A DNA stretch of 64,000 nt from the NCBI RefSeq assembly GCF_036711975.1, contig NW_027248940.1, positions 1 to 64,000 on the forward strand, in the 5' to 3' direction. Under the pieces are notes generated by a model. The model had not been told where the DNA came from and made no database searches. It saw only the letters and a list, made by a program, of their open reading frames with translations. Position 1 is the stretch's first letter, and each line of letters opens with the position of its first letter. This stretch comes from Onthophagus taurus. Lineage: Eukaryota > Arthropoda > Insecta > Coleoptera > Scarabaeidae. The translations under genes and the position numbers were made by a program. Positions 11,126 to 20,616 of the stretch are shown piece after piece.

Positions 11126-12241
11126 TTAATTCGAGTCTCCTGCGGTTCGGGTATTCACCGCAGGACGATATGCGTTTAAAGAGTTCGTCTCATTGTACCT
11201 GTTATTTGCGGGAATTTGCGGTGATCTAGTAACCTGCGGGGGCGATTGTCGGCCCGTATAATTGTTATCGTTTACATTACGTCGCGGTTCGTTTTGATAA
11301 TCTCGCTGTTGGTAATAAAAATTTCTTCGGTCGCGGTTGTTTACCTTATCGGATGAATGACCCTCTTGAAAACTAACACGGCGTGGGAGGTCACGCCTTT
11401 GGTCGTAGTTCGGTTGCATTTTATTTGAAGGTAACCTACATTGTTTACTAATATGACCGGGTTTTCCGCAATTATAACAATTAAACACGGTTGTCTGTGC
11501 ATTACAAAATTTCGCAAAATGACCTGACTTTCCGCATCTGTAACATAATCTAGTAGTCGTATCCACCGCTCCTATATTAATTCGATTTGGACGATTTCGG
11601 TTTGTAGCCTGATTTAATTCTTCAAATGATGCGATCTCTTCCGCTTTATCTAGAGTTAAATCCGTTTCACGCATAAGTAACGTTCCTACCATTTGACTTA
11701 ATTCACGTTTCATTCCCACTTTAAATTGACTTAGTGCTAATTCATTAATTTTTATAATAACTCCCGGTAATTCTGCTGCTGTTACTTTCGCTTTGTCCTC
11801 CTCGATAATCTCATTCGCGATAGACTTTATACTGGTTACGTAAGACGACACGGATTCATCGTGTTTTTGGAACGCGCGCATTAATTTCCCTAGTGCTTCT
11901 CCCGGTAATTTTCGCGGGGTAAACTTTTTAATTAATTTTTCCCGTAATTCTACATATGTGACCTGATTACTCTGTAAGTTTGTTTCCGCCTTATAAAATT
12001 TATAAGCCTCTCCACTCAATCGATACCTAACAATATGAAGCATTTGTGTTTCATTCCAATTATCTAAGATCGCACGTTGCTCTAACCTTTCAAAATACAG
12101 TTTAACATTTTCTCGACCTGAAAAAGATTCTACCGTTCCTGCTAACATTCCTAAAGAAATCGGTGTAACCATCATTGGTGTTGTTAGAATAGAACCTTCA
12201 GCTTCGCCCGGAATTTCTGCTACGTTATCATCGGCGTTCAT
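11126..12241 (-). CDS. gag: Gag polyprotein
   Basis: 371 codons from ATG 12241 to TAA 11126-11128, the first open frame after the leader. The N-terminal two thirds is helical capsid-like sequence (for example LEQRAILDNWNE). It is followed by two CCHC zinc knuckles, CYRCGKSGHFAKFC (about residue 232) and CYNCGKPGHISKQC (about 253), and a basic, Asn/Arg-rich tail. Retroelement Gag forms the particle and its knuckles bind genomic RNA. The last ~60 nt overlap the pol frame, which lies one base back (-1). Confidence 0.93.
   Translation of the reverse strand: MNADDNVAEIPGEAEGSILTTPMMVTPISLGMLAGTVESFSGRENVKLYFERLEQRAILDNWNETQMLHIVRYRLSGEAYKFYKAETNLQSNQVTYVELREKLIKKFTPRKLPGEALGKLMRAFQKHDESVSSYVTSIKSIANEIIEEDKAKVTAAELPGVIIKINELALSQFKVGMKRELSQMVGTLLMRETDLTLDKAEEIASFEELNQATNRNRPNRINIGAVDTTTRLCYRCGKSGHFAKFCNAQTTVFNCYNCGKPGHISKQCRLPSNKMQPNYDQRRDLPRRVSFQEGHSSDKVNNRDRRNFYYQQRDYQNEPRRNVNDNNYTGRQSPPQVTRSPQIPANNRYNETNSLNAYRPAVNTRTAGDSN
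11138..11180 (-). promoter_or_regulatory. -1 ribosomal frameshift signal, gag to pol
   Basis: In element sense the heptamer TTTAAAC (complement of 11174-11180) stands in gag phase T TTA AAC, the classic X XXY YYZ slippery form. After 8 nt (GCATATCG) comes a perfect 8-bp stem, TCCTGCGG (11165-11158) with CCGCAGGA (11145-11138), enclosing a 12-nt loop. A -1 slip enters exactly the open frame that leads into pol protease. Four loop bases (ACCC) could also pair with GGGT downstream as a pseudoknot. Activity itself is inferred. Confidence 0.88.
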
Positions 12242-12469
12242 AGTGATTAAGATTTTTATTATTTTTAATGATAGTCACAAAATATTCACCTACTAACCCC
12301 TGCACGACAAAATTTATTACTTTATACGTACAAACAAAAGAATGATTGACAAAACATTAAAGAAAATTAACTCGAAATCTTTAAATTTTGAAACAGGAAA
12401 TAGTAACAAAAACAAAATAAAAAAATAACAATTAGATTTTATTTCTACTTTTACATCAAATTGTGCCAA

Positions 12470-12486
12470 CCCCACACCTGACACCA
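12470..12486 (-). other. Primer-binding site, probably tRNA-Leu
   Basis: Four bases inside the 5' LTR, in element sense, the sequence TGGTGTCAGGTGTGGGG begins. TGGTGTCAG is the complement of the 3' end of many leucine tRNAs (…CTGACACCA). The tRNA identity is from memory. Nothing else is recognised in the 12242-12469 leader. Confidence 0.75.
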
Positions 12487-12490
12487 GTTT

Positions 12491-13277
12491 TGTCACAAAC
12501 TAGCTCTCGAGAACTGCTCGTTTCCCGTAGTGGGTTTCCTAGCTAGGTCCACGGAGCGGCTCGCGTACCCAACTGTCCACGCACTACCGTTTTCTTGATA
12601 GCTAGCAATGACTGAGTTAGGGTTTGGCACACTGCATTCGTTCACTTGAAAGCGAACGGCAGTAATTTGAAATTAAGAATAAAAATAGATTGAAAGAAAA
12701 CGAAATTTCACTGCTAAAGAATAAGTTTGCTTTATTTTTGAAAAAGAACGTATTATATTATATAAAAAAAAAACAACTGACAAAGATTTTAAAAAGTAAA
12801 AATTACATGACATAAGCTATTCAACAACATCATTACGAAATTTGCCGAGGTGGTTAGCAGGTTCAATGAGAAATCGGAAGTTTAAGATTTTAATAACGCT
12901 TACCCGTTTGTTAAAGTAAAATATTCATCGAAGAAAGAGAATCCAATTCAACGAATTTTATAACTAAATTGCTATACGTTCAAATCGCACGTTTCGACTT
13001 TAAAAACACAACAAAAACTTTAATTTCCCGGTTTCGCCCGATGCTTTTCTATTCCAATCCCGTAACCGACTCCCCGATTTTTTCTTCATTTCTCCCCTGC
13101 TCCATCTACTCTAACTGCCACCTCGGCACATTCCTGCCAGAACCGCCTACGTAGTATTTAGTCTGGACCCTCGGTTCTCAAGACGCAACTTCGTAATTAA
13201 ATTACAAAGTTCTGCCTGTATTGCGTTTTATTATTTTTTTTTAATCGCTTTCGAATCCCAAAATGCGGTTTGTTACA
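12491..13277 (-). repeat. 5' LTR of the gypsy-type element
   Basis: 787 bp, same sequence as 3323-4109. It should contain the promoter driving the element on the minus strand. In that sense an A/T run with TATATAATATAATA (complement of about 12750-12764) is a possible TATA region. Confidence 0.95.
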
Positions 13278-13778
13278 TATACGTCAAGAAATTTAATCGG
13301 AAAAGTTGAAATTTTTAAAGGATTACCCAGAGGATTGATTGGGAGTATCATCGCGTGTTTAAACACGGAGATATATCTCAAAAACGACGTCATAATCTCG
13401 GCTCATAAGCCGTTGGAGTATTGGTACATCATCTCTCATGGAACGGTGGCGATGGTACATACAAGCGGGCTCGAAATTTGCCATTTAGAGGATGGGGACG
13501 TGTTTGGGTGCGGCCATCTTATGGATGCCATGGATTACGACGTGAATATAGTTGCGATTGAAATATCGGAAATACTACGAATGACGAAACGCGACTTTTT
13601 ACGCAACATGAATAACAAAACGATTTACGACCGATTAATGATCGCCATTGACAAACGTAACGATGATATTAAAAAGGCTTTGGATAAACGGGACCCTAAA
13701 TTGCAAGAGAGGGAAGAAGTTTTATACAAAATCCGTAAAGACACTATTTTAGAAAGTGGGTTTCCAAGAAAGAAATAG
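13278..13778 (+). pseudogene. HCN/CNG-like channel copy 1, part after the retrotransposon
   Basis: Continues the 2131-3322 frame from TATACGTCAAG after the right TATA duplication. It encodes the cyclic-nucleotide-binding-fold domain: IGKVEIFKGLPRGLIGSI, then the beta-roll with YWYIISHGTVAMVHTSG, then HLEDGDVFGCGHLMDA. The usual phosphate-binding cassette (FGE...RTA) is replaced by FGCGHLMDAMDYDVNIV, with no Arg at the binding position, so cNMP binding is doubtful. It ends at TAG 13776-13778, where copy 3 has TTG, so this copy lacks the last eight residues of copy 3. No promoter of its own is seen, so this half is presumably silent. Confidence 0.82.
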
Positions 13779-13986
13779 TCACAAAGTGATGATACAATTT
13801 AATTGATTATTATAATTAAAATAATAATAATAAAATCGTTGTTAATTAATACTTGTCGAATTGTTAAACTTGGTAACACCTCGTAAGAGAGTGTAATTAC
13901 TCTTATGAAAACTTTGGCTAATTAACGGTAAATAAGATGTACCTCCAGTAATGTAGTCAAAGCGTATAGGACCAGGCTTTTTTGTA

Positions 13987-14178
13987 AAGGTGGTCTCACA
14001 CGACTGGTGTACTTGGCAAATATTTGTCTACTCGGAACACTTGCGTAGCGTCTGGGAGCTCACATCGTCATAGGTATTTTTTATGTTACACGTGAATTAA
14101 CAATGTAAGGCCAATGTTTACACAAATATTTGCCTACTTGCGTACTTGCCAATTACACCAGTCGCGTGGGACCACCTT
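13987..14178. mobile_element. MITE-like inverted-repeat element
   Basis: About 192 bp bounded by 24-bp inverted repeats: AAGGTGGTCTCACACGACTG at the left matches the complement of CAGTCGCGTGGGACCACCTT at the right with a few differences. A second inner pair (CAAATATTTG) lies inside. No coding content. A target duplication is not clear. Superfamily unknown. Confidence 0.65.
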
Positions 14179-14194
14179 AAAAGTCATTGTAAAG

Positions 14195-14515
14195 CATTTA
14201 CTATAATTTATGCTGATGAAGTTTGTACAACAATATTGAGCAAATTCATATAGATCTCGCTGAAGAGCAGAACAATCTTTAGGATTAGACACGCGGCAGA
14301 AGATCTTTGGATCATCTACATAACATTAAGCAGTTAGCGTGTTTAAAACACTTAAGTATGTCATTAATATAAATATTAAAAAGCAAAGGTCCAGGAACGC
14401 TTCCCTGAGGGACGCCGGATGAGACTGACTCTGTCTGCGAGGAAACACCTCTAACTTTGACCGAGTGCGTTCTGTCAGCCACGTAGGAAGCAAAAGTGAC
14501 CAAATTGTATTTAAT
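14195..14515 (-). pseudogene. CR1/jockey-like LINE reverse transcriptase fragment
   Basis: On the minus strand it reads SSGVPQGSVPGPLLFNIYIN, then ILKCFKHANCLM, and past a disruption KIFCRVSNPKDCSALQRDL. This matches the RT palm of the LINE at 61625-63502 nearly residue for residue, so it is a fragment of the same family. The catalytic Tyr-Ala-Asp-Asp box is damaged (MLCR in its place). It lies between channel copies 1 and 2. Confidence 0.8.
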
Positions 14516-14833
14516 ATTGTATTTAATATAATTTTGTAATTATTTAACTTATTATTAACTTATTCATATTATTATTAATAAATTAATATTTGACTCTTCG
14601 TCATCGGTATTACAGTGATTTATCTACATAATTTTGTGCAGTACAGTGCAGTATAAGCTGTCAAATTCGTATTAAAAAGTTCGATTTGAACAAATTAATG
14701 GAATCAATTTATTATAAATTGTATTGGAATTAATTAATTAATGAGCATATTATCATAAATAAGTAATAATTTATTGTAAAAATTATTTTATAAATATAAT
14801 ATTTCACATTTAGGTGACAATAACATAATCGAA

Positions 14834-15185
14834 ATGAAGAGGCCGTTCAAAGAAATCAATCGGCACATGTGCACAATAAGAAAATATTCGGAATCGTGCC
14901 TCCCAAAACTTTCGCCGAACGCTTCGAAATGGGAGAAATGCATGAGACGATTTCGAAAAATTTTATTATTATACTCGGAGCATCCCACTTGCAACCACTA
15001 TTACCAAAGCAGCGCAGCGGTTATGTTCGAAAGGAAACGTCAAATTTCGACCGTTCCCGTTTACATAATCCACCCCTTTAGCAAATTCGCTTATTACAGG
15101 GAAATAGTTTGGTGCTTGGTGTACCTAATAATATTTTCGGTATGGCCAATAATGGCGTCGCTTATATTTTACCTTATATTTTACG
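14834..15185 (+). pseudogene. HCN/CNG-like channel copy 2, truncated
   Basis: N-terminal 115 or so residues of the same channel (MKRPFKEINRHMCT to the first transmembrane helix, IIFSVWPIMASLIFYL). Homology to copies 1 and 3 stops near 15172, just after a small repeat of TTATATTTTAC. A frame then runs into unrelated sequence and stops at 15208. The 5' flank from about 14510 also resembles that of the other copies. It lacks S2-S6, pore and CNBD, so it cannot make a channel. Confidence 0.85.
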
Positions 15186-16440
15186 TAGGCTCAGTCTCAC
15201 AAGAGTAACGAGCTCGAACGTATCAATCCTAAATTAAATATTATAGATCATTTATTTTGTGGTAAAGTATTATAGTACGACGATGGCAACAAACCACCCA
15301 GCAACAAACTTTTACCCGTAATTTTCTATCTATTTTCTTAGTTGATATGTTCCTTATTATTTGAGATAGCGGAAAACTAAATGCACCATTCGACAGCTTG
15401 ATTTTTTCTAACTACTACTTACTAATCGTAAGATCAATAAAAAATTAAGAACACCGCTCTGTACTTAAAATAGCTCAAAACTACTACTTAAAGCCTTTGT
15501 GCAATTGTTATCAAACCAAATTTTTAAAAAGTTGTTATCACAGTCAGAAAGAGCGCTCTTTTAACTATCTTAATCCGGGTTTTCGTCGGTCAATATCTAT
15601 CGGCGTCATGCTTAAATCACCCTAAATATACCTATGTACGTCCATACACGCAGAAAGGCTTAATTGCTCTTCCTGTAAATAACTTTCTTATTTGATAGAG
15701 GGAAAACTATAGAACTGTAATTATCTTATCAAAAAATTTCTGCTCTTTCTAATGGTGTATAACACGCGCTTGAACAAGTACGTTTTTGGCCAAAAACTAC
15801 TAAATTCACACGCTTTAGCCACTTTTAAACCTTGTTCTAGTCGATAACTTTCTTATATAACCAGGAGAAGACTCTACAACCATATCTATATTATCGAAAA
15901 TTTTCAGCTCTTTCTAGTGGTGTATAACACGGCTATGGCTTGTTTGCACAAGTAAGATATTGGCCAAAAACTACTAACTTCACACGCTTTAGTCACTTTT
16001 AAACCTTGTTCGGATCGATAACTTTCCCATATGACCAGGAGAAAAGTCTAGAACCATATCTATTTTATCGAAAAAGTTCTGCTCTTTCTAATGGTGTATA
16101 ACACGCGACGATAGCGCTTTTGCACAAACACGTTTTTGGCCAAAAGTGACTAAAACGTGTGAATTTAATAGTTTTTGGACAAAACCGTACATGTGTAAGC
16201 GCATGATTGCTGGCGTGTTATATAGCATTAGAAAAAGCAAAGAAATTTCGATAAGATAGATATACTTCTATAAATTAAAAGATAATTCATTTTTATATAG
16301 AGGTTGATCTAAACAGCTCCACGCTATCTATTAAATTAGTCTACAATTAAAAGCAGAGTTTCAAACCAGGTTCGAGATAATTTACAAAAGTACGCATTCC
16401 CTGGACCAGCTTCATAATTGTTCGTATGATTCTAAAAATT
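15186..16440. repeat. Repeat block with ~165-174-bp tandem units and inverted ends
   Basis: No gene. From about 15700 to 16285 there are three tandem units. Each contains GCTCTTTCTA, then GGTGTATAACAC, then TTTTTGGCC/ATTGGCC plus AAAACTACTAA-like sequence, starting near 15742, 15907 and 16081 (spacings about 165 and 174). An inverted copy of the same motif (GCGTGTTATATAGCATTAGA, 16217 onward) closes the right end, so the block behaves like a palindrome-ended element with an internal satellite. The 15186-15600 stretch holds nothing recognisable. It separates channel copies 2 and 3. Confidence 0.65.
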
Positions 16441-16787
16441 ATTTATTTCTTTTATAGTTTAATTAATAATTTAATAAAAATTAATTAATTAATATAATTT
16501 TTAATTATTTAACTTTTTATTAACCTGTTCATATTAAAACTATAAATTAATATTTGACTGTTCGTTGTCGGTATTACAGTGATCTATCTACATGATTTTG
16601 TACAGTATAAGCTGTCAAATTCGTATTAAAAACTTCGATTTGAACAAATTAATCAAGTCAATTTATTATGAATTTTATTGGAGGTAATTAATTAATGAGC
16701 ATATTATCGTAAATAGGTAATAATTTATTGTAAAAATTATTTCAGAAATTTAACATTTCACATTTAGGTGACAGTAACATAATCGAA

Positions 16788-18500
16788 ATGCAGAGGGCGT
16801 TCAAAGAAACCAATCGGCACATGTGCACAATAAGGAAATACTCGGAATCGTGCCTCCCAAAACTTTCTCCGAACGCTTCGAAATGGGAGAAATGCTTGAG
16901 ACGATTTCGAAAAACTTTATTATTATACTCGGATCACCCCTCTTGCAACCACCATTACCGCAGTAGTGCGGCGATTATGTTCGAAAGGAAACGTCAAATT
17001 TCGACCGTTCCCGTTTACATAATTCACCCTTTTAGCAAATTCGCTTATTACAGGGAAATAGTTTGGTGCTTGGTGTACCTAATAATATTTTCGATATGGC
17101 CAATAATGGCGTCGCTTATATTTTACGATAACCCCGAAAACCAGAGATGGGTCAACGAATGCGCGCGCTGCGTCAATTGGTTCATCGTAATCAACGTAGT
17201 ATTTTGTTTCATATCCGGTTACCATAACCCCCAAATAAGAGAGGCGGTCTTACGCCCGAAGGAAATCGCAATTCACTACTTAAAAACGTACTTCGTACTA
17301 GATTTTTTTAGTTCATTACCAGCGAGGTGGATATATTTGTCTGACACAGGAAAAATGATCGTGATTTTGCAAAGATTCGTGCTTTACGCTCGCGTACCCA
17401 CGATGTTCCAATACTCGCGGCACATCACCAATTTATTACAAATGAGCGATACCCAACACGAAATCGTCTCGCTCATAATCTTATCGTTGTTCGTGTTACA
17501 TTGGTGCGCCTGTTTACTGGCAATAGTAGATCACCTTTACATCATTTTAGGGGATAAAAACATGTCTTGGTTTAGATACGCGAATCTCAGCAACCCAAAC
17601 AATCATGCGATGACGAGATACTTTTGGTCATTGCATGTAAGTATGGGCCACATTTATCGATTAGGTGGCGGGTTTTCACCTACCGAATCAAAATTTGATT
17701 ACGTAACGCTTTCAATAATCACCATATTGGGCTCGGCGTTTTTCGGATACGTAATTGTGATTGTATTACAAGCGATTGGGACAATCAACGCGGCCGAAAG
17801 CAAATACGAAGAGCTTTTGAGGCAACTCTACGAGTATTTGCGATCCAAGCGAGTGCCCGTTAATATCAATAAGCGGTTAACGAGGTATTGCGAATATCGC
17901 TTTCAAAAACGCTATTTTAGAACTGAAGCGATTTTGGCGACGCTCTCAGATCACCTCCGGCACGAAATTACATTGTATACGTCAAGAAATTTAATCGGAA
18001 AAGTTGAAATTTTTAAAGGATTACCCAGAGGATTGATTGGGAGTATCATCGCGTGTTTAAACACGGAGATTTATCTCAAAAACGACGTCATAATCTCGGC
18101 TCATAAACCGTTGGAGTATTGGTACATCATCTCTCATGGAACTGTGGCGATGGTGCATACAAGCGGGCTCGAAATTTGCCATTTAGAGGATGGGGACGTG
18201 TTTGGGTGCGGCCATCTTATGGATGCCATGGATTACGACGTGAATATAGTTGCGATTGAAATTTCGGAAATACTACGAATGACGAAACGCGACTTTTTAC
18301 GCAACATGAATAACAAAACGATTTACGACCGATTAATGATCGCCATTGAGAAACGTAACGATGATATTAAAAAGGCTTTGGATAAACGCGACCCCAAATT
18401 GCAGGAGAGGGAAGAAGTTTTATACAAAATCCGTAAAGGCACTATTTTAGAGAGTGGGTTTCCGAGAAAGAAATTGTCACAAAGTGATGATACAATTTAA
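16788..18500 (+). CDS. HCN/CNG-like channel, intact copy 3
   Basis: A 570-residue protein with six predicted membrane helices (S1 about 92-113, S2 128-146, S3 about 170-186, S4 about 190-215, S5 about 222-247, S6 about 305-330), a C-linker (YEELLRQLYEYLRSKRVP) and a C-terminal cNMP-binding fold. Family: voltage/cyclic-nucleotide-gated cation channels of the plasma membrane. Unusual points: the pore segment SLHVSMGHIYRLGGGF has no GYG or GET filter, S4 has widely spaced Arg residues instead of an Arg every third position, and the CNBD cassette FGCGHLMDAMDYDVNI lacks the phosphate-binding Arg. It may be regulatory, or a channel with unusual selectivity. Start ATG 16788 (MQRAFKETNRH) is conserved in all three copies and follows a possible 5'-UTR splice acceptor (TTTCACATTTAG). 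Confidence 0.9.
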   Translation: MQRAFKETNRHMCTIRKYSESCLPKLSPNASKWEKCLRRFRKTLLLYSDHPSCNHHYRSSAAIMFERKRQISTVPVYIIHPFSKFAYYREIVWCLVYLIIFSIWPIMASLIFYDNPENQRWVNECARCVNWFIVINVVFCFISGYHNPQIREAVLRPKEIAIHYLKTYFVLDFFSSLPARWIYLSDTGKMIVILQRFVLYARVPTMFQYSRHITNLLQMSDTQHEIVSLIILSLFVLHWCACLLAIVDHLYIILGDKNMSWFRYANLSNPNNHAMTRYFWSLHVSMGHIYRLGGGFSPTESKFDYVTLSIITILGSAFFGYVIVIVLQAIGTINAAESKYEELLRQLYEYLRSKRVPVNINKRLTRYCEYRFQKRYFRTEAILATLSDHLRHEITLYTSRNLIGKVEIFKGLPRGLIGSIIACLNTEIYLKNDVIISAHKPLEYWYIISHGTVAMVHTSGLEICHLEDGDVFGCGHLMDAMDYDVNIVAIEISEILRMTKRDFLRNMNNKTIYDRLMIAIEKRNDDIKKALDKRDPKLQEREEVLYKIRKGTILESGFPRKKLSQSDDTI

Positions 18501-18698
18501 TTGAGTATTATTATTAAAATGATAATAAAGTCGTTGTTAATTAATACTTGTCGAATTGTTAAAGTTGGTAACTGTTGGTTAAATTTGAATCAAGGATTGA
18601 TTGGATTTTTACAAACGTCACATTGACATGCTGTCAAAAAGTGTTATAACCTATATTTCATTTTATTTTCTTATTTCGTAAATAATTTTTACTTTCTT

Positions 18699-19915
18699 TT
18701 ATACGCTCAACAATCTTTCAACATAATGCAAACTCTCAAACCCTACCTCAATCATAATCAACACAATCACCATCCATTCCAATCGAACGTGTATGATTAT
18801 CACTTAAATGCGACGATAACAACTCGATAAGTTCGACGCAATGATTAATTTTTTCGTTCATCACCCGCGTACGCTTCGTAATACTAAAATAAGCACAAAC
18901 ATGGGAATAAAGCACTTCGAGTCGATCTTGGTCCCAATAAAAATCAGGGGTATCTAATAAATCCGAGCTTAAATTAATCACATGACGAAGCGCGAATAGT
19001 TCGCCGTGTTTTCTCAAAACGTCCGCTCGTTTCATCTTGATTGTCCTACCACACTTTAAATCGTCCGTTATGGGTTCTATCGTGTCAATGAATCGTTGTA
19101 AAGATGATTCCCAACAACCTAATTTGACAGAAAGAGCTATTGCGTTTGAAAATGTGTATTTTTCTAACAAGTTATCTTTGGATGGTATTAAAATTTCACC
19201 ACTGGATGTTAAAGTTGATTTTCTAAAACAATTTTTATTAGTAGTATGTACTAAGCAACACATTACCACAAAAAAATGTATAAGTTATAACTTATTGTAG
19301 AAATAATATTTTGAAACAATTTTTTGTGTGTATTTACCCATCTTGTTCACATCGATAATTCATTTTCTCAGCTTCGCTTTGTATTAAACTTTCCGAATAA
19401 GAGTCAGATTGGAAATTGTTAACAAAATTCAAAACATTTTCAATTTCTTTTTGGGGTAAGTTCCACATTACAACGGTACCCTCTCGGAAAAAAAATAGAT
19501 CTTGTGATTCTAACCCCACTTTATTCTTAGCATGAACTACATCAGTGTTATTCACAAATTTTGGTTCATATAACTGTTGTTGTTTCATGCCAAGAAATAG
19601 CTTTTCTAAATCGTATTCACCCGCTGTAGAAAACGCGGAAACATTAAATAAATTCCCTGATTTACTAGCCAATTCTTCGTCATTCACAAGATTATGCTTC
19701 TTCTTCAACGGACGTTTTTTTAACTGTAACGAGGATGGTTTGTCTTGATTATTTCCGTGGATTAACATTGGTTTTGCTTTTCTAAAATTCTGTTGAAGGA
19801 AAAAGTGTGTTTTTGTCTTCTTTGTAAATGTGGTTAAACATTTCAAGTCCAAAAAAGAGTTGGGTTTGAATATAATTGTACGAACTATCGAAAAATGTTT
19901 GAATATTCCAGACAT
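18699..19915 (-). pseudogene. RMND1: RMND1-family (DUF155) protein with an apparent 1-base frameshift
   Basis: Two exons. Exon 1, 19915-19338, has a basic, mitochondrial-targeting-like N-terminus (MSGIFKHFSIVRTIIF) and the family block YDLEKLFLGM, LYEPKFV, FFFREGTVVMWNLP. Exon 2 starts at 19222 after TTGTTTTAG with a TACTAAT branch-like site, and carries KYTFSNAIALSVKLG, TPDFYWDQDRLEVLY and TRVMNEKINHCVELIELL. At SDNH (about 18791-18796) one extra base shifts the frame, and as it stands the protein ends NHTRSIGMDGDC... at 18748. One base over, the family's C-terminal hydrophobic block (VRLEWMVIVLIMIEV) follows and ends at TAA 18699. Known role of RMND1: inner-membrane factor for mitochondrial translation. 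Either a pseudogene or an assembly error; the rest is well kept. Confidence 0.85.
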
Positions 19916-20017
19916 TTTTTAAGTGAAATCGACGTTAAAATAAAATATATTATTTAAATTAGCTAGATTAGATTATTTAAAGGATTATCGTTTTATAAAA
20001 TTTTTTATCTCTGTGGG

Positions 20018-20429
20018 CAAGGTCTATAGAACATAAGGTTACCCAATACCGATTCTCCTCCTCTGAGAGGCAAGGTGGGTCAGTGACGTAGCTGGTTCTA
20101 TGAACAACACAACGCCCTTGTTTATAGATATATCTATAAACAAGGACAACACGATGCGAGGTTTAAATATTTTATATAGATTGTACCACAGTATAGGCAT
20201 GTTGGCACGTAGCTATCTTTTATTCTGACTGTATCGAACCAGTGACATCAATTTGCGGGGTAATAATCGATACTACAGAGGCATAGGGAATGAGGTAACC
20301 TTATGTTCTATAAACCTTGGGTTTATAGCCAGCTACTAACCAGCTACGTCACTGACCCACCTTGCCTCTCAGAGGAGGAGAATCGGTATTGGGTAACCTT
20401 ATGTTCTATAGACCTTGCTATAAACCTTG
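20018..20429. mobile_element. Foldback element, 9-bp target duplication
   Basis: 412 bp starting CAAGGTCTATAGAACATAAG and ending CTATAAACCTTG. Arms of about 80 bp (20018-20097 and 20338-20418) are near-perfect inverted copies. Both sides carry CTCTGTGGG (20009-20017 and 20430-20438), a 9-bp duplication. Inside is a 30-bp palindrome, CCTTGTTTATAGAT with its complement (about 20116-20146). No coding content. Nine-base duplications are typical of Mutator-like and foldback elements. The rest of the 19916-20616 spacer holds no gene. Confidence 0.85.
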
Positions 20430-20616
20430 CTCTGTGGGTTATATACATAACCTAATTCATTGTTTATATGTCAAATCAATGACAAGAAAACGTCAAGATT
20501 TTGGAATGGTTCCATTTATTCGTTTATAATTTTAATTTTCTATAAAAACGGCACAGAAAATAACAAACTATAAAAATTATTATTATATAACGACTTTATT
20601 AATTGTAAATAATGCA

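Larger units (their letters stand above)
3323..13277 (-). mobile_element. Ty3/gypsy-type LTR retrotransposon with macrodomain in pol
   Basis: A 9,955-bp element oriented on the minus strand. Two 787-bp LTRs (12491-13277 is the 5' LTR, 3323-4109 the 3' LTR) read as identical, start TGTAACAA and end TTTGTGACA in element sense. The flanks are a 4-bp duplication TATA (3319-3322 and 13278-13281), and copy 3 of the channel gene shows the empty site TTGTATACGTC. Order in element sense: LTR, primer-binding site, gag, -1 frameshift signal, pol (protease, RT, RNase H, macrodomain, integrase), broken env-like remnant, polypurine tract, LTR. Domain order RT-RNaseH-integrase is that of Ty3/gypsy. Identical LTRs and open gag and pol frames point to a very recent insertion, possibly polymorphic. 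Confidence 0.95.

Noticed and set aside
11174-11180. Initial idea that pol starts independently at ATG 11057
   Set aside because: The pol frame is open upstream and overlaps gag, and a slippery site with hairpin lies exactly in the overlap, so frameshifting fits better than reinitiation.
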